From an uncultured Roseateles sp. (GTDB taxonomy: Bacteria; Pseudomonadota; Gammaproteobacteria; Burkholderiales; Burkholderiaceae): 27,746 nt of DNA. Below the pieces are notes generated by a model. The model was not told the DNA's origin and did not search any database. It saw nothing but the letters and a program-made list of their open reading frames with translations. The stretch is taken from positions 1 through 27,746 of the forward strand of contig CAMLKW010000029.1 of assembly GCA_946480605.1 (NCBI GenBank), written 5' to 3'. The translations under genes were made by a program, and so were the position numbers. Below, piece after piece: positions 7,721 through 15,440 of this stretch; positions within the stretch are counted from its first letter, which is position 1; every line of letters begins with the position of its first letter.

Positions 7721-10709
7721 GGAAGTCGCCGCTGGCCGGCACGTCCACATCCCGCTCCAGCGCCCCCCGCAGTTTCAGCTTGGCGGCCTGATCGGGCGCG
7801 ATGCGCAGCCGGCGCAGGCCCGGCGCGACCTGGTGGAACAGGTAGTAGCCATCGGCCGAGCTCGTCGTGGTGGCGACCACCTGGCCGTCGTGGTCCACCA
7901 GCTCCAGCTGGGCCGCGCCGATGCCGCGCTTCTTGCCGTTGGCCTCCACCAGCCAGACCGTGCCCTCCACCTCGGCGGTGACGATGACCGGGAACTCCAG
8001 CATCTCGACTCGGCCGGGCCGCGGCAGCACGCGGGTGCCGGGCGTCAGTGGGCGCCACTGCGGGTCTTCCAGCGTGGTCGGGTCCAGCGCGATGTCGGCA
8101 TAGCGGCCCGGCGCCAGGCGGTTCAGCAGCGCCGTGCCTTCGGGCCCGGTCAGGCGCGGGTGGCGGCCACCGCCGTTCAGGATGAAGCCGGCGTTGGGCA
8201 CCAGCTCCTCGTCGGCGTCGCGGATGCCGTTCATGTTGCGGTCGACGAAGGCGCGTGCCGACACGGCGCCGCTGCCGGCCAGCGGCTGGCCGTCGAGGTG
8301 CCAGCGGCCGCTGCGCGGGTCGCGGTCGAGTGCGACGAACAGCTGCAGGCCCAGCGCCAGCTCGCGCTGGTTGGAGTAGCTGGCGCTCAGCGCCAGGCCG
8401 AATGACCCCAGGTTCTTGCTGAAGCCGGCCGAGGCCAGCGTGAGGCCGGTGTCCATGCTGCGCAGCAGGCCGGCGCTGAGCTGGTAGCCGTCGCCCAGGT
8501 TGCGGTCGGCGCTGATGGCCACGGCCTGCAGGCTGGCGCCCGGCTGCACGCGGTAGTTGAACTGGGCCGACAAGCCGATGTCGGCCATGCGGCGGCTGAG
8601 CTGCAGCGCGCCGTCGGTGCGCGTGTCGTCACCGGTGCGCTGCCAGCGCAGGCTGTTGGACACGGCCGTGCCCCACAGCATGGCGGAGCTGCGCAGGCCC
8701 AACTGCGTGTTGCTGCCGCCGCCGTCGGTGGCGTTGCGCTGGGCGTTGAAGTCCAGCACCAGCCGCGGCAGGCCGAACAGCCGCCAGCCGCCTTGCAGCC
8801 GCAGCTCGGTGCGCTGGCGCACGCCGGCCAGTTGCTCGCTGGCGAAGTCACGCTGGCGCTGCGTGTGCAGCAGATCCACGGCCATGCCGGCCAGGCGGGT
8901 CTTGATGCCCAGCTCGCCCAGCAGGCCGCCGCCGCGCAGGCCGCTCAGCTGGGAGCTGAGGATCATGTGGTCGAAGTAGGCCAGCAGGCCCAGCTGGCCG
9001 TAGTCCTGTGGCGTGCGGCTCAGTGTCCCGGGTCGGCGCACCCAGCCGAACTGGCCGGTGAGCCGCTGGCCCAGCCCCAGCTCGGCCTGGGCCACGCTGC
9101 GCACCGAGCCGTCGTCGGCCAGCTGCGAGGCCAGCGTGTACTGCAGCTCGCCGGGCTGAAGGCTGGCGCGGTCCAGCATGAAGCTCTGCCGCTCCACGCG
9201 CAGCTGGCCCAGCGGGCCGTGGAAGACCAGCCGGAACTCGTTGTTGCCGAAGGACAGCGGCAGGTCGTCGAAGGCGTACTGGCCGTCGGCGCGCGCACTC
9301 TGGAAGCCCAGCAACTGCTCGTTGTAGTACAGCGTCACGTCCCAGCCCGGCGGCAGCTCGCCGCGCAGGCTGTGGCGGTCGAAGCTGTTGGGCTGGTCCA
9401 GTGGCCGGTTGCTGACCGACACGCCGTTGCCGGTGGCGCTGCCCGGCATGAGGTTGCGCACGCTGGGCAGGGCGAGGTTGCCCAGGGCCACGGCGCGGGC
9501 GCGCAGCGGACCCAGCAGCTCGGCCTCGGGATCGTGGCGGGCCAGCGTCAGGCGCAGGTCGGGGCGGGCCTTGTCGCGCGTCTTCAGCACATAGGCCGAG
9601 CCTTCCATGCCCAGCAGGTCGCTGGTCAGGTAGGCCGTGTAGGCGGCCTTGTACTGGCGCGAGCCGCGGCCGAAGCGGGCGTCGGCGCCGAAGGACTGGT
9701 CGATGCTGGGCACGCCGATCAGGCCCGGCGTGGACGGCTGGTAGGGGTAGTTGGGCCGCGTGTCGACGGCGCCCGCACCGGCCAGCGCGGCGGCCAGGCG
9801 CTCGCGCTCCAGCCGCGCCTGCAGTGGCAGCTTCTCGCGCGGCACGACCTTGAGCTGCAGCGCGGCCAGGTCCAGCTGCAGGTCCACCGGCAGCCAGCGG
9901 CCCAGCAGCCGCTGGGACACGTAGATGTCGTCGCCCACCAAGCCGGCCAGGCGCGGCTCGAAGCCCTGCTCGCGGCCGGCCAGCGTGACCTGCGCGTCGG
10001 CGAGGTTGAGGCCGAAGCGCTTGTCGCCAGGCAGCGTGCCGCTGGCGCTGCCGCGCTCGGGCTGCACCTGGATGGCCAGCGTCAGCAGCCGGGCCAGCTC
10101 GCCCAGCGGCAGCAGCGTCTGGCCGCCGTCCTGGTAGGCGGCCAGGCTGTCGGACAGCACCATGCCGTCCAGCTGCACCTCCAGCACCAGCAGGTTGTTG
10201 TCGTCCAGCCGGCGCGTGGCGGCGACGGGAGGCGGCGCCGGGGCCGTGGCGACGGCAGTTGGGTTCGGTGTGCGCAGGCGCAGCTGCCAGTGCGGCAGGT
10301 CCACGGCCAGCTCCAGCTTCAGCCAGCGCGACAGCAGCTGCGTGGACACGTAGATGTCGTCGGCGATGACCTGGGCCAGCCGTGGCTCGAAGCTGGAGCG
10401 GCGCTCGCCCACGCGCATGCTGGCGTCGTTCAGGTCCAGGCAGAAGGCCTCGCCGCTGCCGGGCAGCGTGCCGGCGGCGCGACCGTGGGCGGCCTGCACG
10501 CGCGTGTCCAAGCCCAGCAGGCGCGACACGGCGGCCAGCGGCAGCAGCACCTGGTAGTCGGTCTGGTAGAGGTCCAGCGGCTCGCGCAGCGTGCGGCCGT
10601 CGAGCTGTACCTCCAGCTTGCGCAGCGGCGAGGTGTCGTCGTCGGGCGCCGCCTGTGCGCCTGCCAGCGCGCCGGCGAGAGCAAGGGCCGTGAGGAGCAG
10701 GCGGGCCAT
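7686..10709 (-). CDS. Usher-like outer membrane protein of a DUF4402 chaperone-usher-type operon
   Basis: A 1007-residue protein, start MARLLLTALALAGALAGAQA (signal peptide). The start at 10709 is set by GAGGGG overlapping the chaperone stop (TGAGGGGCGCCATG), which indicates translational coupling. Residues 32-146 and 176-288 are an obvious tandem duplication (both contain LEVQLDG, GTLPG, FEPRLA and DDIYVS..LL.RWL). The pattern LDG..L...LLPL resembles the copper-amine-oxidase-N-like stalk fold. Next come a usher-type segment (LPPGWDVTLYYNEQLLGFQ, LPLSFGNNEFRLVFHGPLGQ) and a long region of amphipathic beta strands (about 380-815). The C-terminus has a calcium-loop-like DRNMNGIRDADEE at about 823 and a carboxypeptidase-regulatory-like domain (about 913-970). 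It probably exports and assembles the pilins encoded upstream. It is not a classical PapC/FimD usher. That it is a usher is inferred from context and the mid-region motif. Confidence 0.75.
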   Translation of the reverse strand: MARLLLTALALAGALAGAQAAPDDDTSPLRKLEVQLDGRTLREPLDLYQTDYQVLLPLAAVSRLLGLDTRVQAAHGRAAGTLPGSGEAFCLDLNDASMRVGERRSSFEPRLAQVIADDIYVSTQLLSRWLKLELAVDLPHWQLRLRTPNPTAVATAPAPPPVAATRRLDDNNLLVLEVQLDGMVLSDSLAAYQDGGQTLLPLGELARLLTLAIQVQPERGSASGTLPGDKRFGLNLADAQVTLAGREQGFEPRLAGLVGDDIYVSQRLLGRWLPVDLQLDLAALQLKVVPREKLPLQARLERERLAAALAGAGAVDTRPNYPYQPSTPGLIGVPSIDQSFGADARFGRGSRQYKAAYTAYLTSDLLGMEGSAYVLKTRDKARPDLRLTLARHDPEAELLGPLRARAVALGNLALPSVRNLMPGSATGNGVSVSNRPLDQPNSFDRHSLRGELPPGWDVTLYYNEQLLGFQSARADGQYAFDDLPLSFGNNEFRLVFHGPLGQLRVERQSFMLDRASLQPGELQYTLASQLADDGSVRSVAQAELGLGQRLTGQFGWVRRPGTLSRTPQDYGQLGLLAYFDHMILSSQLSGLRGGGLLGELGIKTRLAGMAVDLLHTQRQRDFASEQLAGVRQRTELRLQGGWRLFGLPRLVLDFNAQRNATDGGGSNTQLGLRSSAMLWGTAVSNSLRWQRTGDDTRTDGALQLSRRMADIGLSAQFNYRVQPGASLQAVAISADRNLGDGYQLSAGLLRSMDTGLTLASAGFSKNLGSFGLALSASYSNQRELALGLQLFVALDRDPRSGRWHLDGQPLAGSGAVSARAFVDRNMNGIRDADEELVPNAGFILNGGGRHPRLTGPEGTALLNRLAPGRYADIALDPTTLEDPQWRPLTPGTRVLPRPGRVEMLEFPVIVTAEVEGTVWLVEANGKKRGIGAAQLELVDHDGQVVATTTSSADGYYLFHQVAPGLRRLRIAPDQAAKLKLRGALERDVDVPASGDFLSGQDLELRLQ

Positions 10710-10717
10710 GGCGCCCC

Positions 10718-11557
10718 TCAGGGCAGGCTGACGCTGGCCTCCGCCACCAGCTTTCCACCGGACTCCGGGCGTTCCTTGAAGCTCAGTCGCAGCACGCCGG
10801 GCGGCAGCTTGCCTCCGGCCGGCATCTGCAGCGGCAGCTGCACGCGGCGAGCCGCATTGGGCGTGTAGACGGCAACGCCGCCCGCGCGGGCGAGCTCGAA
10901 GGTCACGCCCTCGGCCGTGGTGAAGCTGGCCAGCAGGTCGCCATAGACCGAGCGGTTGCCCTCGCGGCGCATCTGGAAACTCAGCAGGCCGGCGCTGCTG
11001 CCGGCGGCCGGCGGTTGCACGGCGATGTCGGTCAGGTCCAGCTTCGCATGCGTCTCGCCCTGGCGCACGATGACGGGAATGGACGCGCCCACCAGGGCCT
11101 GGATGACCACGCCCACGGCCTTCTGATCGCGCTTGGCCAGGTCTTCCACGCTGCTGCTGCCGCTGGCCTCCGCGACGCGATCGAACTGCAGGTGTGAGCG
11201 GTACTCGCCGTCGGCCAGGCCGTCGGGCTTGCGCAGCAGGATGCGCACGATCTGCGAGCCGCCGGGCGGGATGGTGACCTGGCGCGGCGAGTAGCGCAGC
11301 AGGGGCTCGGCGAACTGCTCGCCGGGGCCGGGCGTGTCGACGGCGATGAACTCGCCGTTGGAGCCCATGCGGCGGTTCACCAGGTGGATGCGGTAGGTTT
11401 CGGGCGTGCTGCCCTGGTTCATCAGCTCGACCTGCGCGGCACGCTGCTTGTCGAACACGATGCGCGTCGGGAACAGCATCAGGTCCGCCAGCGCCGGGCG
11501 GCACAGCAGCAGCAAGGCCAAGGCGGCCAGGCGGGTGGCGGAGCGGGTTGCAAGCAT
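10718..11557 (-). CDS. PapD-type periplasmic pilus chaperone (FGL-like)
   Basis: A 279-residue protein with signal peptide (MLATRSATRLAALALLLLCRPALA/D). Domain 1 has LMLFPTRIVFDKQRAAQVELMNQG, where R32 matches the pilin-C-terminus-anchoring Arg of PapD, and RYSPRQVTIPPGGSQIVRILLRKP, the usual chaperone signature. The stretch between the F1 and G1 strands (about 128-148, AEASGSSSVEDLAKRDQK) is long, as in FGL chaperones that serve thin fibres built of few subunit types. The G1 strand reads VIQALVGASIPVIVRQG, without an obvious counterpart of the PapD Lys112. The protein should cap pilin subunits in the periplasm and deliver them to the barrel protein encoded 8 bp downstream. The subunit gene upstream ends 67 bp away. 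No strong Shine-Dalgarno is seen at 11557. Confidence 0.88.
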   Translation of the reverse strand: MLATRSATRLAALALLLLCRPALADLMLFPTRIVFDKQRAAQVELMNQGSTPETYRIHLVNRRMGSNGEFIAVDTPGPGEQFAEPLLRYSPRQVTIPPGGSQIVRILLRKPDGLADGEYRSHLQFDRVAEASGSSSVEDLAKRDQKAVGVVIQALVGASIPVIVRQGETHAKLDLTDIAVQPPAAGSSAGLLSFQMRREGNRSVYGDLLASFTTAEGVTFELARAGGVAVYTPNAARRVQLPLQMPAGGKLPPGVLRLSFKERPESGGKLVAEASVSLP

Positions 11558-11624
11558 GCCGGCATGGTGGCCGGACCGACTGCGGCCGAAGCGCGCAAAA
11601 GCGGCGGAGTTCCGGCGCTGTTCG

Positions 11625-12074
11625 CTACTGGTAATTCACCGTCACGTTGAAGCTGCCGCTGTAGCTGCCGGGCGTCTGCGCATTGCCCACGGTCAGCGTG
11701 GCGCCCACGGTGAGGGTCTGCGTGCCGCCGCCGGACAGCATGCCGCTGACAGCCGGGCTGCTGGTGAAGCCGTTCACGGCCATGCTGCCGGCGGCGCCGT
11801 CGCTGAGGAAGACCGTGCCGTCGGCCGGCAGCGTGATGTCGTACAGCGCGCTGGGCGTGCCGCTGACGGTGAACTGCGCAGCCGCCGCCGAGCCGCCCTG
11901 GTTGACGAGGATGACGCTGCCGCTCTTGCTGCGCGCGCCGGCCGGCGAGACGCTGACGCTGCCGCCCGCGCCGGCCGTGAAGCTGCCGAACGACAGCGCG
12001 CCGGTGTTGGTCAGCGTCTGCGCCGGCGCGGCGGCGCTGGCAGCCAGCAGCAGGGCCAGGGCCGCACGGCGCAT
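11625..12074 (-). CDS. DUF4402 pilin-like subunit without N-terminal donor strand
   Basis: A 149-residue protein, signal peptide MRRAALALLLAASAAAPA. The mature chain begins QTLTNTGALSFGSFTAGAGGSV and is DUF4402-like (YDITLPADG, GGGTQTLTVGATLTVGNAQTPGSYSG). It ends GSFNVTVNYQ, the pilin C-terminal beta-zipper pattern with alternating hydrophobic residues and penultimate Tyr. Aligned with the first subunit (ITKSADLVFGNV against LTNTGALSFGSF), it lacks the 10-14 residue strand that precedes this point. In chaperone-usher fibres the subunit without an N-terminal extension is the tip, so a tip or capping role is inferred. The start at 12074 is 4 bp after the stop of the preceding gene; the frame stays open further upstream, but those residues overlap that gene and lack a signal peptide. 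Confidence 0.85.
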   Translation of the reverse strand: MRRAALALLLAASAAAPAQTLTNTGALSFGSFTAGAGGSVSVSPAGARSKSGSVILVNQGGSAAAAQFTVSGTPSALYDITLPADGTVFLSDGAAGSMAVNGFTSSPAVSGMLSGGGTQTLTVGATLTVGNAQTPGSYSGSFNVTVNYQ

Positions 12075-12078
12075 GGGC

Positions 12079-12507
12079 TCAGTTGAACGAGACGGTGATG
12101 ACCAGCGGGCTGTCGCCGTCATGCTCGGGCGCGGCGACGACCGCGGCGGCCGGCCCGCGCGCGAGCAGGCCGGGGTCCAGGGCCAGGTCCAGCCCGAAGG
12201 CCGAGCGAGACTCGACGGCGCCCAGGATGAGCGCCATTGGCAGCTGCGGTGGCAGCGGGGGCGCTCCGGCGGCCGGCAACTGCGGCACCAGGCCGCCGGT
12301 GGCCGGGCCGGCCGGCGCGTCGCGCGCGGCCAGCAGGTCTTGCACGCTGATCGGCGCACCCAGCCAGGCCGTCACCGCCACCGGCTCCACGACGCTGGCG
12401 CTGGCCCGTGCCAGCGCGCCGCTGCCGCGCGCCGCGTCCGCGGCCACCAGCAGCGTGCTGAGCAGCGCCAGGACGGCGCTACGCCAGTGCAGGTGGGCGG
12501 CTTTCAT
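12079..12507 (-). CDS. Divergent pilin-like secreted protein
   Basis: A 142-residue protein, signal peptide MKAAHLHWRSAVLALLSTLLVAADA. The mature part starts with ALARASASVVEPVAVT, which parallels the first subunit's SASATAEVLQPIAIT, a probable donor strand. It ends PLVITVSFN, a beta-zipper-like C-terminus with penultimate Phe. The middle is not recognisably DUF4402. It has a Pro/Ala/Gly-rich stretch (about 64-90, including PAAGAPPLPPQLP) and then ILGAVESRSAFGLDLALDPGLLARG. It lies between two DUF4402 pilins, with gaps of 21 and 4 bp. The likely role is a minor or linker pilin, inferred from both ends and position. I do not recognise a named family, and the real fold could differ. Confidence 0.7.
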   Translation of the reverse strand: MKAAHLHWRSAVLALLSTLLVAADAARGSGALARASASVVEPVAVTAWLGAPISVQDLLAARDAPAGPATGGLVPQLPAAGAPPLPPQLPMALILGAVESRSAFGLDLALDPGLLARGPAAAVVAAPEHDGDSPLVITVSFN

Positions 12508-12528
12508 GGTGGCGATGCCCGAGTGGCC

Positions 12529-13101
12529 TCAGTTGTAGGCCACGGTCACCTGCACGGTGCCGGTGTAGGTGCCGGCCGTCTGGGCGCCGCCGACGGTCAG
12601 CTTGCCGCCCACGTAGATGTAGGCCGCGCCGGCGTTCAGCGTGCCGGTGGTGGCGTCGGTGGTCTCGTCGGTCTTGCCGGAGGGCGTGGTGGTGCCGACG
12701 GCCTCGGTGATCCAGTTGACCGCCATGTCGTCGGCCGGCGTGCCGTTGGTCAGCACGGTGCTGCTGCCGGTGTAGTCGATGGAAAACGTGTTGTTGCCGG
12801 AGCCGGTCACGTCGAAGCGAGCCGCGACGCCCGCGACGCCGGTGGGCAGCGCCGTGGCACCGGCCTTGGTGCGCGTGCCGTCGGTGGCGAGGGTCACCAC
12901 GCCGTTGCCGGCCACCACATTGCCGAACACCAGGTCCGCGGACTTGGTGATGGCAATGGGTTGCAGCACCTCGGCAGTGGCGCTGGCGCTGGCGTTGTCG
13001 GCCGCCTGGGCCACGCGCAGCGTGGCCAGCGCCACGAGCGTGAACATCAGCGCCCCCAGCAGGGTCGGCAGCAGCATGGTGCGTTGGGTTCTCGTCTTCA
13101 T
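12529..13101 (-). CDS. DUF4402 pilin-like subunit, first gene of the operon
   Basis: A 190-residue protein, signal peptide MKTRTQRTMLLPTLLGALMFTLVALATLRVAQA. The mature chain starts ADNASASATAEVLQPIAITKSADLVFGNVVAGNG, typical of DUF4402 with a donor-strand-like alternation (A.V..PI.I) before the fold. It continues with a Thr/Gly-rich beta-sandwich pattern and ends GTYTGTVQVTVAYN, the pilin C-terminal motif with penultimate Tyr. The start at 13101 has GGAGA about 6 nt upstream. As first gene, with both donor strand and groove features, it is the best candidate for the major repeating subunit. Four minus-strand genes follow closely. DUF4402 proteins are common beside PapD-type chaperones in proteobacteria, but few have been studied experimentally. 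Confidence 0.87.
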   Translation of the reverse strand: MKTRTQRTMLLPTLLGALMFTLVALATLRVAQAADNASASATAEVLQPIAITKSADLVFGNVVAGNGVVTLATDGTRTKAGATALPTGVAGVAARFDVTGSGNNTFSIDYTGSSTVLTNGTPADDMAVNWITEAVGTTTPSGKTDETTDATTGTLNAGAAYIYVGGKLTVGGAQTAGTYTGTVQVTVAYN

Positions 13102-13171
13102 TGCAATCTCCAGTCGCTCTGGGCGAGCACCGTCGGGCCTGTGCCGTGTGGCGCAGACCCTCCCGGTGCTG

Positions 13172-13198
13172 TTATCGACCGGTGCGGCTGGAGCTTGA
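13172..13198 (-). promoter_or_regulatory. Candidate sigma-28 (FliA-type) promoter of the pilus-like operon
   Basis: On the minus strand, TCAA (13198-13195) is followed after exactly 15 nt by GTCGATAA (13179-13172). The FliA consensus is TAAA-N15-GCCGATAA, and TCAAG is the common -35 form in Pseudomonas. The match is therefore 10 of 12 positions with exact spacing. It lies in the 108-bp gap between the patatin stop and the first pilin start and predicts a leader of about 60 nt. AT-rich GATAA is uncommon in this GC-rich window. A sigma-70 reading of the same site (GATAAC with CTCAAG) is poorer. Confidence 0.45.
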
Positions 13199-13209
13199 GT
13201 TTCCGTGGC

Positions 13210-15408
13210 TTACCAGGTGGGCCCCAGCAGCAGATAGGCCGCCGTCTCGCCGCCCCGCGTGGCGCCCAGCGCCAGGAAGAAGGGCCCGAAGCGCGTGTCC
13301 ACGCTGAGGAAGCCGCTGACCGCCTGCTGCCAGCCGTGGCGTGGCAGGTTGGACAGCTTCAGACCTGACCCCGCGCCGATGGCGCCGGTCTCCAGCGAGA
13401 AGCCCACCCGCACCGCGCCGCCCAGGCCCACCGGCATTTCGCCGATGCGGCGCGCCATCACCACGCGGGCCAGCACCATGTTCTCGCCCACCAGCGCGCC
13501 GTCCGGCGTGCCGGACAGGCGCAGATAGCCGCCCAGCGAGCGCGCCTGGCCGCGCTCGGCATGGGCCAGCTCGCCATAGACCTGGCCGGCCCATTCGCCC
13601 AGCCTGAAGGCCTTCAGCCCCAGCAGCGACGCGTTGATGACGCTGGGTTCGCCACGTGGCTGCAGCCATTCGACGCGCGCGGTGGTCCACTGGCCGCGGC
13701 TGGGGAAGGCCAGCGAGTCCAGCGAGTCGGTGTGCAGTTCCAGGTATTGCTGGCCGTACAGCTGGGAGCGGCGGTTGCTGCCCGGGACGACCGGCAGCAC
13801 CACCTCGTCACTGGCGCGCAGCCGGCCCACGCCGAAGCGCAGGTCGCCCAGGCCGGCCACGCGGTGGCCCAGTTCCAGCTGCGCGCTGCTCAGGCTGCTG
13901 GCCAGGCGCAGCGCGCGCTGGCCCTGGTTGAAGACGTCGTTGCTGCCCGCCTCGTAGCTCAGCCGCGCGGCGCCGAACCAGCGCGAGCCGGGGCCCAGCG
14001 GCTGGTAGAACTCGCTGTTGAGGCCGCGCGTGGAGCCGATGCGTGCCACCGACCGCAGCTCCGCCCCCCAGGAGTTCAGCCAGTTCGCCACGTGCATGCC
14101 GACCAGCGAGTAGCGGTTGGCGTCGGCGAAGTTGCTGTACAGCTCCAGCCCCAGCCGCACGCGGCTGGCGGCCCAGTCGGCCTCGGTGAGGCGCAGCTCC
14201 ACGCTGCGGCGGCCGTCGCGGTCGTCCACGTCCACCTCGATGCGCTCCAGGTCGCCCATGCCATCCAGCCGTTCTGCGGCCAGGTTCAGTTCGGCCCGGC
14301 CCACGCGGTCGCCGGGCTGCAGCGCCAGCTCGGCGCGCAAGGCCTCGGGGTTCAGCCGTTTTGTGCCGGTAATGTTCAGCTCGGCCAGCGGCAGCGCCTG
14401 CATGGCGGCCTCGGGCGTGGCCAGGCGGTGCTGCTGCAGCGCGGCCTGGGCGGCGGGGTGGGCCAGCGCGGCCAGGCGTTCGCCGGCAGCCAGCGCGGCG
14501 CGTCGGCCGGTGGCCATGGCTTCGTCGGCGCGGTCGAAGTCCATGAAGCCCATGCCGGGCAGGTCGGGGTCGATGACGATGTCCTGCGGCCGCAGCTCCT
14601 GCAGCGAGCGCTGCACGTTCTGCTCGGTCAGGATCTGCAGCATCTGGTTGGCCACCATGACCGCGCTGCTGATCTCGCGGTCCTCCAGCAGCGGCGTGCC
14701 GACGTTGACGGCGATGATGACGTCGGCGCCCAGCTGGCGCGCGATGTCGATGGGCAGGTTGCGCACCAGCCCGCCGTCCACGCGCGGGCGGCCGTTCACG
14801 CGCAGCGGCGCGAACACGCCCGGCACGGCCATGGACGCGCGCAGTGCCAGGAACAGCGGCGTGTCGGCCTGGTCCAGCATGGCGCCGGACAGCAGGTCGG
14901 TGGCGACCGCGCGGAAGGGCAGGGGCAGCGTGCGCAGCGGGTCCTCGGCGCGGGTGGTGGGCAGCAGCGACGACAGCGTGGCCTCCAGCTGGCCGTTGCC
15001 GGCGGCACCGCTGGGCAACGTGGCGCCGCGCTGCAGGTCGAAGCCGAACTCGATGCGCGAGGGCAGGCGCTCGTCGTCCTCGCGCCGGCGTATGGACAGG
15101 CGCTCGCGCGCGGGCCGGTCGGCCAGGATGGCGTTCCAGTTGGCGGCCTTCACCAGCGCCTCGATCTCGTCCAGGCTGCGGCCCGACGCATAGGCGCCGC
15201 CCACGACCGCACCCATGCTGGTGCCCACCACCAGGTCCACCGGCACCTGCATCTCCTCCAGCACGCGCAGCACGCCGATGTGGGCCAGGCCGCGCGCACC
15301 GCCGCCGGACAGCACGACGCCGATGCGAGGACGGGGCGGCGGCGTGCGCGCCAGCACCGTCGTGGTGGCGATCAATAGAAGCAGGGCACAGAGCAGGGGG
15401 CGTCGCAT
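13210..15408 (-). CDS. PlpD-like patatin phospholipase with POTRA and outer membrane barrel (type Vd)
   Basis: A 732-residue protein with signal peptide ([20 protein letters not shown]). The patatin domain has the oxyanion loop GGGARG at 35-40, nucleophile S64 in GTSMG and D211 in RVDGG, the complete Ser-Asp dyad. A POTRA-like segment follows (about 345-425, [18 protein letters not shown]). The C-terminal 300 residues are alternating beta strands ending LLLGPTW with a terminal aromatic, as in surface barrels. This is the layout of PlpD of Pseudomonas, a type Vd autotransported phospholipase A1-like lipase. The start at 15408 is 32 bp after the solute-binding-like gene, and the open frame upstream of it is only a shadow of that gene. 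No Shine-Dalgarno is seen and a hairpin abuts the start. Substrate and surface release are not shown by the sequence. Confidence 0.92.
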   Translation of the reverse strand: MRRPLLCALLLLIATTTVLARTPPPRPRIGVVLSGGGARGLAHIGVLRVLEEMQVPVDLVVGTSMGAVVGGAYASGRSLDEIEALVKAANWNAILADRPARERLSIRRREDDERLPSRIEFGFDLQRGATLPSGAAGNGQLEATLSSLLPTTRAEDPLRTLPLPFRAVATDLLSGAMLDQADTPLFLALRASMAVPGVFAPLRVNGRPRVDGGLVRNLPIDIARQLGADVIIAVNVGTPLLEDREISSAVMVANQMLQILTEQNVQRSLQELRPQDIVIDPDLPGMGFMDFDRADEAMATGRRAALAAGERLAALAHPAAQAALQQHRLATPEAAMQALPLAELNITGTKRLNPEALRAELALQPGDRVGRAELNLAAERLDGMGDLERIEVDVDDRDGRRSVELRLTEADWAASRVRLGLELYSNFADANRYSLVGMHVANWLNSWGAELRSVARIGSTRGLNSEFYQPLGPGSRWFGAARLSYEAGSNDVFNQGQRALRLASSLSSAQLELGHRVAGLGDLRFGVGRLRASDEVVLPVVPGSNRRSQLYGQQYLELHTDSLDSLAFPSRGQWTTARVEWLQPRGEPSVINASLLGLKAFRLGEWAGQVYGELAHAERGQARSLGGYLRLSGTPDGALVGENMVLARVVMARRIGEMPVGLGGAVRVGFSLETGAIGAGSGLKLSNLPRHGWQQAVSGFLSVDTRFGPFFLALGATRGGETAAYLLLGPTW

Positions 15409-15409
15409 G

Positions 15410-15434
15410 GCGCGGCACCATAGCAGGGCCGCGC
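15410..15434 (-). other. Hairpin directly before the patatin start codon
   Basis: GCGCGGC (15410-15416) and GCCGCGC (15428-15434) form a perfect 7-bp stem with an 11-nt loop, ending one base before the minus-strand ATG at 15408. No Shine-Dalgarno is visible in the gap. The structure would occupy the ribosome-binding region, so translation may depend on coupling to the upstream gene or on unfolding. Confidence 0.4.
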
Positions 15435-15440
15435 GCGGAC

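Noticed and set aside
8793..10868. 691-codon plus-strand open frame opposite the usher and chaperone genes
   Set aside because: Composition (Gln, His, Ala, Val repeats) is typical of antisense frames of GC-rich genes, and no start signal is seen.
10710..11504. N-terminal extension of the usher frame to give a 1272-residue protein
   Set aside because: It overlaps the chaperone gene in another frame; the signal peptide and Shine-Dalgarno place the real start at 10709.
13561..15378. 605-codon plus-strand open frame opposite the patatin gene
   Set aside because: The opposite strand encodes a complete patatin-POTRA-barrel protein; this frame has no motifs and is an antisense shadow.
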